In this document: positions 30,995 to 42,279 of the stretch, piece by piece | Layout of the letters: each line of letters starts with the position of its first letter | Numbering within the stretch: position 1 is the first letter of the stretch | Assembly (NCBI GenBank): GCA_963575745.1 | Contig: CAUYUJ010018485.1 | Coordinates: forward strand, 126,001-190,000 | Reading direction: 5' to 3' | From: Prorocentrum cordatum | Taxonomy: Eukaryota > Sar > Dinophyceae > Prorocentrales > Prorocentraceae | Length of the DNA stretch: 64,000 bases | Notes under the pieces: generated by a model | What the model was told of the DNA's origin: nothing | Databases searched by the model: none | Seen by the model: only the letters and a program-made list of their open reading frames with translations | Program-made: the position numbers and the translations under genes

Positions 30995-32454
30995 GAAAGA
31001 ACGTGTTCTACCGCTGCTGGCGGAAAACCGGGGGAGTCACTGGGGGTTCCCAACCCGTCCCCCCCACCCGTTGAGAACGGGGGGGGGGGTCACTACCGGT
31101 GCGAACCCCCCCCTCCCCCTCCCCCTCCCGTCCATCATGAAAAAGGGGGGGCTCACTAACAGTTCGACCCCGCCCCCCCTCCCTCGCCGCCGGCAAACGA
31201 TTCCCGCTCCTCGGGACAGTGGGACAGTGGTGGGGACACTGGGACAGTGGTGAGGACGGTGGTGGTGGGGACAGTGGTGTGGGGACAGCGGGACAGTGGT
31301 AGGGACAGTGGGACAGGGGTGGGGACGGTGGTGGTGGGGACAGTGGTGAGGGGACAGCGGGACAGTGGTGGGGACAGTGGGGACAGTGAGACAGTGGTGG
31401 GAACTGTAGTGGTGGGGACAGAGGTGAAGGTGGTGGTGAGGACGGTGGTTGGACAGCGGGACAATGGGGAGTGGTGGGGACTGTGGTGGGGACAGTGGAA
31501 CAGCACAGTGGGACAGCGGCGGGGACACTGGGGACAGTGGGACAGTGGTGGGGGCAGTGGGGACAAAAGGACAGTGGTGGGGACAGTGGGGAGAGTGGGA
31601 CCGTGGTGGGACAATGGTGGGGACAGTGGGGACAATAAGACACTGGTGGGGGCACTGGTGGGGACAGCGGGAACAATGGTGGGAACAGTGGGGACACTGG
31701 GACAGACGGTGGTGATGGGGACAGTGGTGTGGGGACAGTGGGACAGTGGTGGGGACAGTGGGGACAGTGGGACAGGGGTGGGGACGGTGGTGGTGGGGAC
31801 AGTGGTGAGGGCAGTGGTGAGGACGGTGGTGGGACAATGGGACAGGGGTACAGTGGGGACAGCGGTGGGGACAGTGGGGACAGTGGTGGGAACACTGTGA
31901 CAGCTCAGTGGGACAGCGGCGGGGACAGTGGGACAGTGGGGACAGTGGGACAGTGGTGGGGACCGTGGGGAAAGTGGGGAGAGTGGGACCGTGGTGGGAA
32001 CAGTGGTGGGGGCACTAGAGGGGACAGTGGGGGCGGTGGTGGGAAAAGTGGGGACAATGGTGGCGGGGACGATGGTGCTGGGGATAGTGGCGGGGGATGT
32101 GGTGCGGACGGTGGTGGGGACCCGGGAGTCGTTTGCCGGCGGTGAGGGGTGGGGGGTGGGAGGGGGTTCGAACCGGTAGTGACCCCCTCCGATTTTCTGG
32201 AGGGGGGGTTCGAACCGGTAGTGACCCCCCCCGGTTTTCAGGAGGGGGGGGGGGGTCGAACCGGTGGTGACCCCCCCTGGTTTTCTGGAGGAGGGGGGGT
32301 TAGGGGTGGGGGGGGTTTTGCCGGGGGAAGGGGGGGGGGAGGGGGGGGGTCCAGCAGGGAAAGGATTTTCGAACGGGGGGGGGACCCCGCGGGTTCCGGA
32401 GGAAGAGGGGGGGGAACTTTTCCACAGTAAAGCGGCGGTGGATCACGCTCTCTC
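30995..32454. mobile_element. Inverted-repeat-bounded minisatellite element inside a (CAT)n tract
   Basis: The left arm (30995-31215) and right arm (32106-32454) are inverted relatives. CGCCGCCGGCAAACGATTCC (31186) matches the reverse complement of GTCGTTTGCCGGCGG (32129). GGGTCACTACCGGT-CGAACCCCC modules occur twice on the left and three times inverted on the right. The outermost ends (GAACGTGTTCTACCGCTGCT against reverse complement GAGCGTGATCCACCGCCGCT) align more weakly. The centre is a GGGGACAGTGG minisatellite. On both sides the element is flanked by (CAT)n in the same orientation, as expected if it had inserted into a CAT microsatellite. No transposase or other protein is recognised. 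Confidence 0.6.
31210..32110 (+). repeat. GGGGACAGTGG minisatellite, ~900 bp
   Basis: GGACAGTGGTGGGGACAGTG-type repeat with 9-12-bp period and strong G/C strand asymmetry. It gives Gly/Asp/Ser/Trp-rich frames that are not genes. Confidence 0.95.
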
Positions 32455-32710
<256 letters not shown>

Positions 32711-32881
32711 CATCCTCATCACGGCTCTCCCACCCTGGAACAGTCGCCACTCAGAATGCTGGGGTGGTACGGTGGCGGGACCTGCCGCAAGCAACTGGAC
32801 AAATGGACATTCCTGTCGCTGTGTTCTAAATCATGGGCCACGTCTTCATCGCAGAGCGGGGGGGGGGGGCTGGGAAGGCAC

Positions 32882-33199
32882 ATGCCACTCCTTGTGAAAC
32901 ACCTGGCCCCGATTTGTGGCCGCCGCGATCGCCGCGGCGACCTCCGACATCGACCTGGAGGTTAGGTTCGGGGTCGGATGTCGCGCAACGACCACCTTCG
33001 CGCTGGTGCGGTCATAGTCCTGGCTCACGGGGAGCGCCTTCAGGGTGCCTGCCGAGACTACGCGGTAGGTCCCAGGTCCGTCGTCCTCCGCCTGCCCAGC
33101 GTCAGCACTCTTCCCTGCTGCACCACGGATGGTCATGCAGTGGCCGGCAGCAACAATGCTGATGAGAACCCATCCCAAGAGTTGCGAAGAAGCCGTCAT
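32882..33199 (-). CDS. GT8 gene, exon 1: signal peptide and start of SH3-like module
   Basis: The ATG at 33199 begins MTASSQLLGWVLISIVAAGH, a typical N-terminal signal peptide or anchor (hydrophobic core LLGWVLISIVAAG). This points to entry into the secretory pathway, consistent with a Golgi or secreted glycosyltransferase. After a hydrophilic linker the frame reads GTYRVVSAGTLKALPVS, then TSAKVVVARH, then GQVFHKEWH, the first strands of an SH3-like module completed by exon 2. The donor at CAT|GTG keeps phase 0; an upstream CAG|GTG would drop seven residues. The codons before this ATG stay open and contain another Met-rich hydrophobic stretch, so a start at 33313 is possible, but the 33199 start gives the better signal peptide. 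No spliced-leader acceptor could be identified. Confidence 0.7.
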
Positions 33200-34054
33200 G
33201 CCTTGGAAGGATACGGTCGCGAATGATACGATGAATATGTGTAGGCTGTCGCCCAGGCGAGTCTGTGTCTGCCCGCTGTGTCGGTCGAGCCATATGCAGA
33301 GTAGGAGCAGCACAGTAGGGCAAGTATCGACTGGATCGGTCGCATGCGGCTACTCAGTTCACTCTTACTCTCCTGAACTTATTTTGCATGCCAGCTCGGT
33401 CGCGCGATTTTCCTACAGTGTGTCAATCATTGCTGCTGTTCTGCAAGTATTCGCTACCTGCGTGCCAGAGGGGACATCTCTTCATTCGATATCGAATTTC
33501 GACCATCATATGAATTAGCAAGTACAATCGTACACACACACACACATACATGCACGCGTGCACATACACACATGCGCGCATACACCTACGTGCACTCCAA
33601 CGCTCAATCAAATACTTGCATGCGTACATTTCCGTCGGCGAGTGGGTATGCATCAACTCGGCTGGTCGAGTGCCACTCGCCTCGTGGACCGATCACCAAT
33701 TCAACGGCATTGAAAGCGGGGGAAGAGCAACTGAAAAGAACACGCCGGATTACGCGAACCACCGTCACTTCAACCGTGTTCGGTCGGACACCATGCCTGT
33801 CGCAAGGACCCAGGAGAACGCAGATAATGGCGAGCTGGCCGCGGCAGCTGTTCTCACACACATACGCGCCCACGCACGGACATTCGCGATCGCACACTTT
33901 TCACATCGCGCGCCGTTGCCCCGCATTTGGCGGATGAGCAGGTGCCCTCTGGCTTGCGGCGGATGTGCGCCGACCACTTGAAGCTTGCGCTCGAGAGTTT
34001 TGAGCGGAATGTGAGACACTGGCAACACCGAACCAGGTCGCATACAGTCGAATA
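33200..34054. other. Upstream region of the GT8 gene; no other gene recognised
   Basis: Moderate GC sequence with a (CA)n run (33530-33552) and CACATG/GCGCGCA-rich stretches. No TATA-like or other promoter element can be asserted. Confidence 0.4.
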
Positions 34055-34108
34055 CTTTTTCCCCACGTCCTAAGTGGGGTTCTTGTTTTCTCTGCACACC
34101 CCCCCACA
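34055..34108. repeat. CCCCAC/GTGGGG stem-loop element, copy 2
   Basis: TTTCCCCACGTCCTAAGTGG followed by TTCTTGTTTTCTCTGCACAC, the same as 14755-14805. Confidence 0.6.
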
Positions 34109-34205
34109 AGGAGGAGGAGGAGGAGGAGGAGGAGGAGGAGGAGGAGGAGGAGGAGGAGGAAGAGGAGGGGCAGGAGGAGGAGGGGCAGGAGGAGGAGGAG
34201 GAGCC
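34109..34205 (+). repeat. (GGA)n tract
   Basis: Purine tract next to the stem-loop element. Confidence 0.9.
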
Positions 34206-34285
34206 AGAAACGAGGAAAGCAACTACTGCGACGCCTCGCGGAGGTAGCTGCAGAAAGCCCCAAGATATTCCTGAGGGGCGAAAAA

Positions 34286-34560
34286 TCAGCGTCGAATGCG
34301 GTTCTGGAGGCGATGGAGAGCGTGGAGGGCACGAGCTCGCACCGGGAGGGGCGGCTCCCCGTCCCATTCAGCTGGGCCACTGCTCGACCGCATGCGCATG
34401 AAAATTGAGCGCCCAAGCCGCATATCCACAGCAAGCCAAGTAAAGTTGGCAGCGAAAATGATGCGAACAACCGTGCGCCGCGCGTAATGTTCAAGGCTGT
34501 CCTCACAAGCGCCGCAACCGAATGCGCACCTGCCTGTGCCTTGCAAGCGGCGTTGGGTGC
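34286..34560 (-). pseudogene. Retroelement RT C-terminal fragment with zinc-finger motif
   Basis: The minus-strand frame reads GRCAFGCGACEDSLEHYA (C-x3-C-x2-C-x5-HY). This resembles the zinc-binding segment after the RT thumb of non-LTR elements, followed by ALHALHRLQNRIRR like the terminal helix. No catalytic RT motifs are found upstream in any frame, so this is a truncated relic. It differs from the CxC-x7-H-x4-C form in the 7340-9357 element, so it is probably another lineage. Confidence 0.45.
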
Positions 34561-35160
34561 ACCGCCCGTTGCAAATTGTAGGCTGCTCCTAATTTCGGCG
34601 CCGTTCTGCGTTCCAGAAGCCCGAATGCCTTCGTGGCGCGTGCGGCCCGATGCCCAGGCGGCGTGCTCATCCGCCAGCCGGCCAGCCGGCGTCGCGGGTG
34701 CAAGTGCGCCGAACGCCGGGGCACGGTGCGAAAAAGTGAAGCCGCGCGCCCCCCTGCCGTCCCTGCCGCCGCAGGTCTGGCAGAATCTGGCCATCGCTCG
34801 GACGTCCATTTCCTGTGTTTTTTATGGTTTCGTGCGTGTTTTTTCGCCAAATGGTCTAGGATGCTCCTCGAAGGTCCTCGCCGAGAAAAAAATGCACACG
34901 TCCGAGCGATGCCAAGAAATGTGCGCAGAGGGGGTCGGCCGTCTTGGCGCGCAGGGCGCGGTCGGCCGCCGCCAGCTCCGACAGGAAACTCTGCCCGGCC
35001 CGCTGCCCCCACCAACCCGCGCAGCTGGAGCGAGCAGCTGCAGCGCGCGGCGGGGGGCAGCGCGGCAGCGCGCGCCTGGGCGTGGACTGCGCCGTGAGCC
35101 CGCTTTCAAGAATTGCGGCTCTCCCGCCTTGGCGGCAAGCGCCGCCGCGGCCAACATCTG
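34561..35160. other. No gene recognised; GC-rich
   Basis: Overlapping long frames on both strands with Ala/Arg/Pro composition and no motif. Confidence 0.35.
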
Positions 35161-35161
35161 C

Positions 35162-35242
35162 TTCCTCCTCCCTCCTCCCTCCTCCCTCCTCCCTCCTCCC
35201 TCCTCCTCCTCCTCCTCCTCCTCCTCCTCCTCCTCCTCCTCG
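35162..35242 (+). repeat. (CTC)n tract
   Basis: CCTCCCTCCTCC then pure CTC repeats. Confidence 0.9.
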
Positions 35243-35585
35243 GCCTGGTCCCGCTGAGAACCCCTGGCCCCCGAGAACTTCGTCGTTGTGGCCGCGGTCG
35301 TCGCCGCCATGCTGGGTCGGCGGCGCCAACCGTGAGGCCGTCGCAATACTTCAGGGCAGCCTCCATCCGAACGCCGGCCCCTTCGGGCGCCCCGTCCGCC
35401 ACCTGGGCGCGCCACTCCTGCTCGTCGTGCCGGCGCAGGGGCACGAGGCCGGTCTTCCGGACGTGTCAGGGCGAACCCGGGCGCATTGGGCAGGAGGCGG
35501 GGCGGCGGGGCGGCGGAGGACGAAACGAAAGACTGACGACGACGACGCACTGAGGCCGCCGACAGCTAGTCTTCGGGGGGGAAAT
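35243..35585. other. No gene recognised; GC-rich
   Basis: Frames on both strands, none with recognisable features. Confidence 0.35.
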
Positions 35586-35850
35586 GCCGCCGCTGGGCCG
35601 CTCCCGAAAGCGGCCCAAGACGGCTCCAAGACGGCCCGAAACTGCTCCAGAACCGCCCAAGAGGCCCCGAGACGGCCGAATAGGGCCCCAAGAAACCCTC
35701 GAGAGGCTCCCGATGGGGGGCAACCGTAACCGACAGTTCGAGCCTTCCGCCCCAAGAGGCCCCCCCAGGAGGCCCCGAGAGAGCCCCGAGAGAGCCCCGA
35801 GAACAATCCCAGGTGCACCAAATTTTTTCCTGGAAATTTTTGGATGATTT
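35586..35850 (+). repeat. CCAAGA/GAGGCCCC array with shared module
   Basis: CCCAAGACGGCTCCAAGACG-type repeats, ending in the ATTTTTGGATGATTTCGGCG form of the shared module also seen at 24230, 29437 and 39305. Confidence 0.7.
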
Positions 35851-35855
35851 CGGCG

Positions 35856-35898
<43 letters not shown>

Positions 35899-35914
35899 CG
35901 TCGTCGTCGTCGTG

Positions 35915-35953
<39 letters not shown>

Positions 35954-35955
35954 CT
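35850..35955 (+). repeat. (GCC)n then (GTC)n microsatellite
   Basis: GCCGCCGCC passes directly into GTCGTCGTC. Confidence 0.95.
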
Positions 35956-36009
35956 CCTCTTTCAGGGTCGACGGCACCAGCCGAAAAGGTTTTCGCAATC
36001 TTCAAAGTT

Positions 36010-36330
36010 CCACGCGTATCTGATATGCACACGCGCACACATACACACATACACATAAACACAGATCTCTCTCTCTATATATATATACACATACACTAGA
36101 CTGCATTGGCGCTGCGCGCCATGCACCTTGGTCCTTTGTGTTCTGAACGCAAGCGGAATGCGTGCGTGCGTACATGCGCGCATGCATGTGTACACGCGCA
36201 CGTGCATGCACGTTCCGTATACATGTCTAGGTGTATGCAATATACTTACATTGTTGTATGTGTGTATACAGCGTACATATGTACATATAAATTTATGTGT
36301 AAGGGTATGGACATGCATATGCAACTCGTG
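36010..36330. repeat. Alternating CA/TG and TA-rich, Z-DNA-prone region
   Basis: CACACATACACACATACACA, a TATATATATA run and GCGCGCATGCATGTGTACAC-type alternation. No gene. Confidence 0.7.
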
Positions 36331-36414
36331 CGGGGGCATCCTCGGGCATATTCGCTGCATGCCACGAGACCCTCAACGACTGGGTCACAATGTGAAATGT
36401 CATGGGGGCAGAAT

Positions 36415-37760
36415 CAATGAATGTTGGCATTCGGAAACATCGTGGGGGTGTTTTCGGGGCCCTCGTGGGTTGTTGGCGCCTTCATGGGCCGTCCTGGGGC
36501 CTTCTAGGGCCGTCTTGGGGAGCTTGGGCCCGCTGGAGCCCCCTTTGGACCCATTTTGGGCACTTCCGGGGACCTCCCATGGCCCTTTTGGGTCTGTGCT
36601 GGGAGCCCTTGGGGGGCCTCTTGATTCCATTATGGGCTGGCCCGGCTCGGCCGTCTTGAAGCTGTCTTGGGGGCCTTTGGGAGCGTCTTGAGGCGATCTC
36701 GGGGGCTTTGACACCGTCTTGTAAGCTGATGAAATCCGAAAGGCGAATATGCTGAAATTGTAAGTTTTACGCAGGGAATGGGACGATTTTTGTGGTTTGA
36801 AGGCCCTTTGGGAAGCTTTTTGGGGTGCCTTGGGGGTCTTTATGTTGGCATTCGGAAACATCGTGGGGGTGTTTTCGGGGCCCTCGTGGGTCGTTTTGGC
36901 GCCTTCATGGGCCGTCCTGGGGCCTTCTAGGGCCGTCTTGGGGAGCTTGGGCCCGCTGGAGCCCCCTTTGGACCCATTTTGGGCACTTCCGGGGACCTCC
37001 CATGGCCCTTTTGGGTCTGTGCTGGGAGCCCTTGGGGGGCCTCTTGGTTCCATTCTGGGCTGTCTTGGGGCTCTCGTGGGGCCCGGCTCGGCCGTCTTGA
37101 AGCTGTCTTGGGGGCCTTGTGGGGCGTCTTGAGGCGATCTCGGGGGCTGTGAAACCGTCTTGAAAGCTGAGGGAATCCGAAAGGCGAATATGCTGAAATT
37201 GTAAGTTTTACGCAGGGAATGGGACGATTTTTGTGGTTTGAAGGCCCTTTGGGAAGCTTTTTGGGGTGCCTTGGGGGTCTTTATGTTGGCATTCGGAAAC
37301 ATCGTGGGGTTTTTTTCGGGGCCCTCGTGGGCCGTTTTGGCGCCTTCATGGGCCGTCCTGGGGCCTTCTAGGGCCGTCTTGGGGAGCTTGGGCCCGCTGG
37401 AGCCCCCTTTGGACCCATTTTGGGCACTTCCGGGGACCTCCCATGGCCCTTTTGGGTCTGTGCTGGGAGCCCTTGGGGGGCCTCTTGGTTCCATTTGGGC
37501 TGTCTTGGGGCTCTCGTGGGCGATCGTGGGGCCCGGCTCGGCCGTCTTGAAGCTTTCTTGGGGGCCTTTTGGGGCGTCTGGAGGCGATCTCGGGGGCTTT
37601 GAAACTGTCTTGTAAGCTGATGGAATCCGAAAGGCGAATATTCTAAAATTGTAAGTATTACGGAGGGAATGGGGCGATTTTTGTGCTTTGAAGGCCCAAA
37701 GGAAAGCTTTTTGGGGTGCCTTGGGGGTCTTTTGGGCCGTCCTGACGCAATTGGAGTCCC
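36415..37760 (-). repeat. ~420-440-bp tandem array, three copies plus partial
   Basis: Units begin ATGTTGGCATTCGGAAACAT at about 36421, 36842 and 37282. They contain TTGGGGAGCTTGGGCCCGCT and end with GAAAGGCGAATATGCTGAAA and AGGGAATGGGACGATTTTTG. A partial fourth unit ends near 37740. The internal CTTGGGGCC motifs are the reverse complement of the CCAAGA arrays. Sister copies are nearly identical, so the frames they encode repeat too; I treat these as non-coding. Confidence 0.93.
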
Positions 37761-37926
37761 TCTTGGAGCGCTCTTGTGCTGTCTGGGGCCTCCCTTGAGC
37801 CTTTCTGATGACCCCTAGGATCGCTCTGGGTCTGCTGGCAAGGCGTTTGTGGAGACCCGGAAAGCCGGGTGACCTTTTCCAAGGGCGTCCATGGGAGCCC
37901 GAGAACCCCAGATCCCGGGGGTCCCA
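37761..37926. other. No gene recognised
   Basis: Short unique sequence at the end of the 440-bp array. Confidence 0.5.
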
Positions 37927-37945
37927 TTTTTTTTTGTTTTTTTTT

Positions 37946-37989
<44 letters not shown>
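37927..37989 (+). repeat. T-tract and (GT)n microsatellite
   Basis: TTTTTTTTGTTTTTTTTT followed by about 18 GT units. Confidence 0.95.
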
Positions 37990-37990
<1 letters not shown>

Positions 37991-38038
37991 AGGGTTTACC
38001 CCCCCCTCCCCGGGCTTGTAAACATATAGGAAGAGGAA

Positions 38039-38076
38039 TAGAACCACGCGCGCGCTTCGCGCGCGCTTAGGTTCTA
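38039..38076. repeat. Near-perfect 38-bp palindrome
   Basis: TAGAACC...GCGCGCGC and GCGCGCGC...GGTTCTA form arms around a TT centre. Strong cruciform potential directly after the GT microsatellite region. Confidence 0.85.
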
Positions 38077-38159
38077 GCGCAGACTGGCCGATTGCGAATG
38101 CGAGCTCGGACAGGAGAGGAGCAAGCGGATCGGCTGGATCATCATAGTTATCAGCTGCA

Positions 38160-38690
38160 AGGGTCTCCTGGCCTTCCTCGCCCCCTCTCCGCCTCCTCTT
38201 CCCCCCCCCTCGTCTCCCCGTGATCCTGCTCCTGTCCCTGCTTTCCTACTATTTATTCCTTTCCCCATCGACCTCCTCCTCGTCCCCTCCGCTCTTGATG
38301 TTCGCGTCCTGCCAGTCCTCTTTCTCCTCCTCCTCCTCCTCCTCCTCCCCAACCTCCTCTTCCTCCTTCTGCAGGTCCACCTCGTCCTCCTCCCATCTCC
38401 CCCGTCTGCTCCTGCTCTCCTGCCACCCCCGGTTCTCCTCATCCTCGTCCTCTTTTCCGCGTTCTTCTCCTGCCGTGTATCCCTCTCGTCGTCCCACCTC
38501 CTCCTCCTTTTCCTCCTCCTCTTCCTTTTCCTTTTCCTCCTCCTCCTCCTCCTCCTCCTCCTCCTCCTTCTCATCCTCCCCCCTCCTCCTCCTCCTCCTC
38601 CTTCTCCTCCTCCTCCTCTTCCTCCTCCTCCTCCTCCTTCTCCTCCTTCTCCTCCTTTTCCTCCTCCTCCTCCTCCTCCTCGGCCAGCTC
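38160..38690 (+). repeat. Pyrimidine (TCC)n tract
   Basis: CT-rich with long TCC runs. The poly-Ser and poly-Leu frames are artefacts. Confidence 0.9.
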
Positions 38691-38830
38691 CGAGTGGCGC
38701 CCCCAAGTGGACGCCCCCGATTGGGCCCTGTCACCGCCCCCGTCTTCCCAAACGTGCGATGTTCTGATTGTTTCAATATGCGGTCCCCATAAATCCCGAC
38801 CCTTGCCTCGGGGCCGGATTTTCATCCCGA

Positions 38831-38905
38831 GTAGTTTTTGACGGTCCCGGGGCCCGGTGAGGGCCCCCAGATGCCACAAAATCAGAAGCTGCACGTCTGG
38901 GTTGG
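38831..38905 (-). repeat. Inverted copy of the 1110-1150 segment
   Basis: TTTTTGACGGTCCCGGGGCC-GGTGAGGGCCCCCAG is the reverse complement of the segment at 1110-1150, with a few substitutions. Confidence 0.6.
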
Positions 38906-39085
38906 GCGCCCCCGAATGGCGGGCCCCGCCCCGGGGCGCGACCGACTGCGCCGCGGCCGGGGCGCCAGGCGGGGCGAGCGCGGGGCCCAAAAGGGGCGCC
39001 CGGCCGAGCCGCGGCGCGCGCGAGGACGGGCGAGCCCTCGGCAGGGCTGCGCCGGGGCCGGGCAGCAAGCGGAGGGGGAGGAGGA

Positions 39086-39185
39086 NNNNNNNNNNNNNNN
39101 NNNNNNNNNNNNNNNNNNNNNNNNNNNNNNNNNNNNNNNNNNNNNNNNNNNNNNNNNNNNNNNNNNNNNNNNNNNNNNNNNNNNN
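39086..39185. other. Assembly gap (100 N)
   Basis: Exactly 100 undetermined bases, the usual placeholder for a scaffold join. Sequence and distance across it are unknown. Confidence 1.
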
Positions 39186-39790
39186 TCACGGCCTCAGGCC
39201 AAAACCGTTCCAAGATGACCCACGTTGGTCCCAAGACGGCCCACGAAGCGCCCAAGACGCTCCAGGAGGGTTCCAAGATCGTGTCGAGAGGCTCCGAAGA
39301 CGCAACAACTATTGATTTTGGTTAGGTTTTCGGACAATTTTGGCGCCGACCGCCCTGGACGGCCCAAGAGGCCCCCAGATCGCTCCAAGACGGCCCACAA
39401 AGCCTCCAAGAGGGCCCCAAAATTTTCCAAGATGGCCCTAAGATGGCCCCAAAGGCCTCCAAGACGGCCCCAGGATGGCCCCAAGACGGGGCCCAGAGGG
39501 GGAACCCGAACAGATATGTCGAGCTCTCGGCCCCAAGCCCCCAGAGGCCCCCAAGCTCTCAAGAGGCCCCAAGAGGCCCCCAAGATGCCCCAAATGAGGC
39601 TCCCAAGACCCCCAACAGGCTTCCAGACCTCGAAGAAGCCCCCAAGAGGCTCCCCAGAGGCCTCAAACCTACTCCCCAGAGGCTCCCGAGAGCCCTCCGA
39701 AGAGACCCCAAGAAGCATCCATGAGGACTCTGACCCACAACCCGGGAACGTCTCGAAACTCTGCCGGAGCTCTCTTGAGCCATCTTGGCG
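39186..39790 (+). repeat. CCAAGA/GGCCC degenerate array
   Basis: Repeats as at 24000-24690, with the shared module at 39303-39345 (CAACAACTATTGATTTTGGT, GACAATTTTGGCG). The frames are repeat translations. Confidence 0.75.
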
Positions 39791-40230
39791 CTGTCTAGGG
39801 TAGTCTATCGGCTCTCTCCGACAAGGTGCGAGCCACATCTCCAAAGATCTCCTCGAAGACCGTCCTGTCTGCCCTTCCCGTTCCCCCTGGGCACGAGCAC
39901 ACCACCACGCAGCCACCGTGGTGCGGAGTGGGCTGGCGGACAGAGCGAGGCGATTCAACGAATAATCGCGACGTCGGGTGTCTTGGGGTGGGGTCTAGTA
40001 TGGGGCCTGCTGGCCCTCCAAGTCGTAAGCTCGTGGCCCCAGACGCGTGCATTTGAAGGGTCGTGTTCCACCTCCTTGGGGCTTCAACCGTTAGGGGGCC
40101 CTCCGGCACAGAAGCCACGCCCCGATGCACCGACACCCCACGCCGTGCTCAACTGGAGCAGAGACGTCAGATTCGAGCTTTGGAGACTCGAACTTGCTTG
40201 ACGGGGCTATTAGACAAACTATCCCAGTGC
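39791..40230. other. No gene recognised
   Basis: Unique-looking GC-rich sequence with short frames on both strands and no motif. Confidence 0.4.
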
Positions 40231-40324
40231 GACCCTACATCTACATCAACAGCAACGTCTACATCAACACCGACAGCTACATCTACATCAACATCAACAG
40301 CGAGACTCACCTCTACATCTACAT
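40231..40324 (+). repeat. CTACATCTACATCAAC hexanucleotide-type repeat
   Basis: CTACATCTACATCAACAGCA-type units. Confidence 0.85.
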
Positions 40325-40845
40325 GCTATGCTGCGCTATGCTATGCTATGCTATGCTATACTGCGCTATGCTATGCTAGGCTAGACTATGCTATGAGATG
40401 CTACGCTGCACTATGCTATGCTATGCTATGCTATGCTGCGCCATGGTATGCTATGCTAGTCTGCGCTATGCTATGCTATGCTATGCTATACAGCGCTATG
40501 CTATGTTATGCTATGCTATGCTGCGCTGTGTTATGCTAAGAATAGCTATGCTATGCTATGATATGTTATGCTGCGCTATGCTATGCTATGCTATGATGCG
40601 CTATGCTATGCTGCGCTAGACCATGCTATGCTATGATGTGCTATGCTCTGCTAATGCTGCGCTGCGCTACGCTAAGCTAAGCTAAGCTGAGCTAAGCTAA
40701 ACTAAGGCAAGCTAAGCTAAACGAGGCTAGGCTAGGCTAAGCTAAGCTACACTAAACTAAGATAGCCTAGGCTAAGCTAAGCTAAACTAAGTTAAGCTAG
40801 GCTAAGCTAAGATGAGATAAGCAACGCTAAGCTAAGGGGACGTAA
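40325..40845 (+). repeat. Pentanucleotide array (GCTAT)n then (GCTAA)n
   Basis: GCTATGCTATGCTGCGCTAT-type repeats to about 40670, changing to GCTAAGCTAAGCTAAACTAA to about 40840. Frames rich in Met/Cys/Tyr/Ala are artefacts. Confidence 0.95.
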
Positions 40846-40959
40846 CTGGGGGAACCGCGGGGCGGATGCCGGGGGAACCGCCCGGGGCGAGGAACACTGC
40901 CCGGCCCTTTAAGCTTATAAAGTAAGAACCCTTCTAGGCAGAGCCTAGGTAGGGAATGA

Positions 40960-41110
40960 CAGGACCTAGTCTAAGATTTGACGTCACCTCCCGCTGCGAA
41001 CGTCTCACGAACACTTGACCGTCAAAACTCACGCCGGGACCGCCAAAAAGCAGCGGCAAACCCCTGAATTCCAGCAAACTCGAGTCTCCCGATTCCCCGT
41101 CTGTTCAAGC
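40960..41110. repeat. Dispersed repeat related to 44380-44560
   Basis: TTTGACGTCACCTCCCGCTGC, CTCACGAACACTTG, GTCAAAACTCAC and GCAAACTCGAGTC align in order with TTTTGACGAGGCATCCCGCT, CCCACGAAACTCC, GTCAAAATCCGA and AACCCGAGTC at 44460-44550. Confidence 0.55.
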
Positions 41111-41965
41111 CGGGCAGAGGACTGAGAAGAGCAACGTACGCGAATCAGACTGGCTGGCGAGTCGAGCAGTCTGGGCCGAAGCTGCCATGCAAGACAAGCC
41201 AGCCAGCCCGAGAGGACTTGCCCAGGCAGAGCAGCAACCGAAGCACCGAGCATGAGCGGCAGCGGCGGGAGCTGCATTATCAGCCCCGCGGTGCTACAAA
41301 ACGGGGCCTTTTGATCATCACTGGTGTGGAAAAGCTGGCACATGCTGCGACCCATGGGACGCACCAATACATGCTAGTACTATATGTTCTCCTTGGAGGC
41401 GCACGTCCGACCCGAACATATCGTATACCCATTTTGCAGTATACCGTTTCCCGAGCGGTGTGGCCACAGAGCGCCCGCCACGACGCACATGCCAGAAGAC
41501 TCCTTGGTGCGCGCGTCGCCCCTGGGGGGGGCGACGCACAAATAGCATTGATATTACACCAGAGAGAAGCCCCAATCAGTGGATGGTTTTCGCTGAGGAG
41601 ATCGACTGGGAACCCGGGAGCCCGGGAACCCAAAACCCACCGAAATCGGCCCGGAACCAATAAACGGCCACCCGGGAACCCCAGAGCCCAGAACCTGGGA
41701 ACCCGGGAACCCAGCCTGCCACCAAACTCGGCGGGAAGCTTTCGCCAACTCCTTCAACTTCCGCTATAGGACCCCTTCAGTGCAAGCGCTGATTTTTTTG
41801 TTGTTGTTGAACCCTCATTCTTGAGGGATGATTATTGTTGATCCCCCCCCACCGGTACACATTTGTTTTTTCAATTGAAGTGCCGCCCCCGGGGCTCGCA
41901 CCTTGTTTTTTGTCAAGGAAAATCTTCCTGCTCAAACTGGCCCCCTGGTCCCTGGGTTACAACAA
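41111..41965. other. No gene recognised; GGGAACCC repeats and a GTT run
   Basis: CCCGGGAACCC motifs repeat at 41605-41715 at 15-20-bp spacing. A short GTTGTTGTTG run lies at 41798. No coding signal. Confidence 0.45.
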
Positions 41966-42275
41966 CGACATCAGCTCCCGCCTGAGACTTCCTCACAATT
42001 TAGCCAGGACCCCCGCTCCCGCCCGAGACTTCCTCGCATTTTATTCAAGAATCGCGCTCTCGCTTTGGGACTTCCTTACGATTTATTCAGGAGTCGCTCC
42101 TCCTGCGCTCTGGAGTCGCGCTTTCGCTGGAGACTTGCTTGCAGTTTACTGAAGAATAACTCCCTTGCGTTGGAAATTCTTGCAGTTTACTCCAGCGCTG
42201 CGCTCCCGACACCCAGGCACCCAGGAGTCGCGCTCACGCTTGGGACTCCTTTCGCAGATTACTTAGGAATCGGGA
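41966..42275 (-). repeat. Degenerate CGCTCCCGCCTGAGACTTCC repeats, ~50-bp period
   Basis: About six units of CGCTCnCGCnnGnGACTTCCT followed by nATTTA. The core resembles the edge of the 160-bp family (GCTCCCGCTCGAGACTTCCT). Confidence 0.7.
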
Positions 42276-42279
42276 TCTC

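Noticed and set aside
32161-32280. GGTTCGAAC motifs resembling a tRNA B box
   Set aside because: They lie in a repeated palindromic module of the inverted-repeat element, with no cloverleaf around them.
33901-34809. 302-codon minus-strand frame covering 34286-34560
   Set aside because: It runs in a different phase from the zinc-motif frame and continues into the GGA tract as poly-Leu; no motifs.
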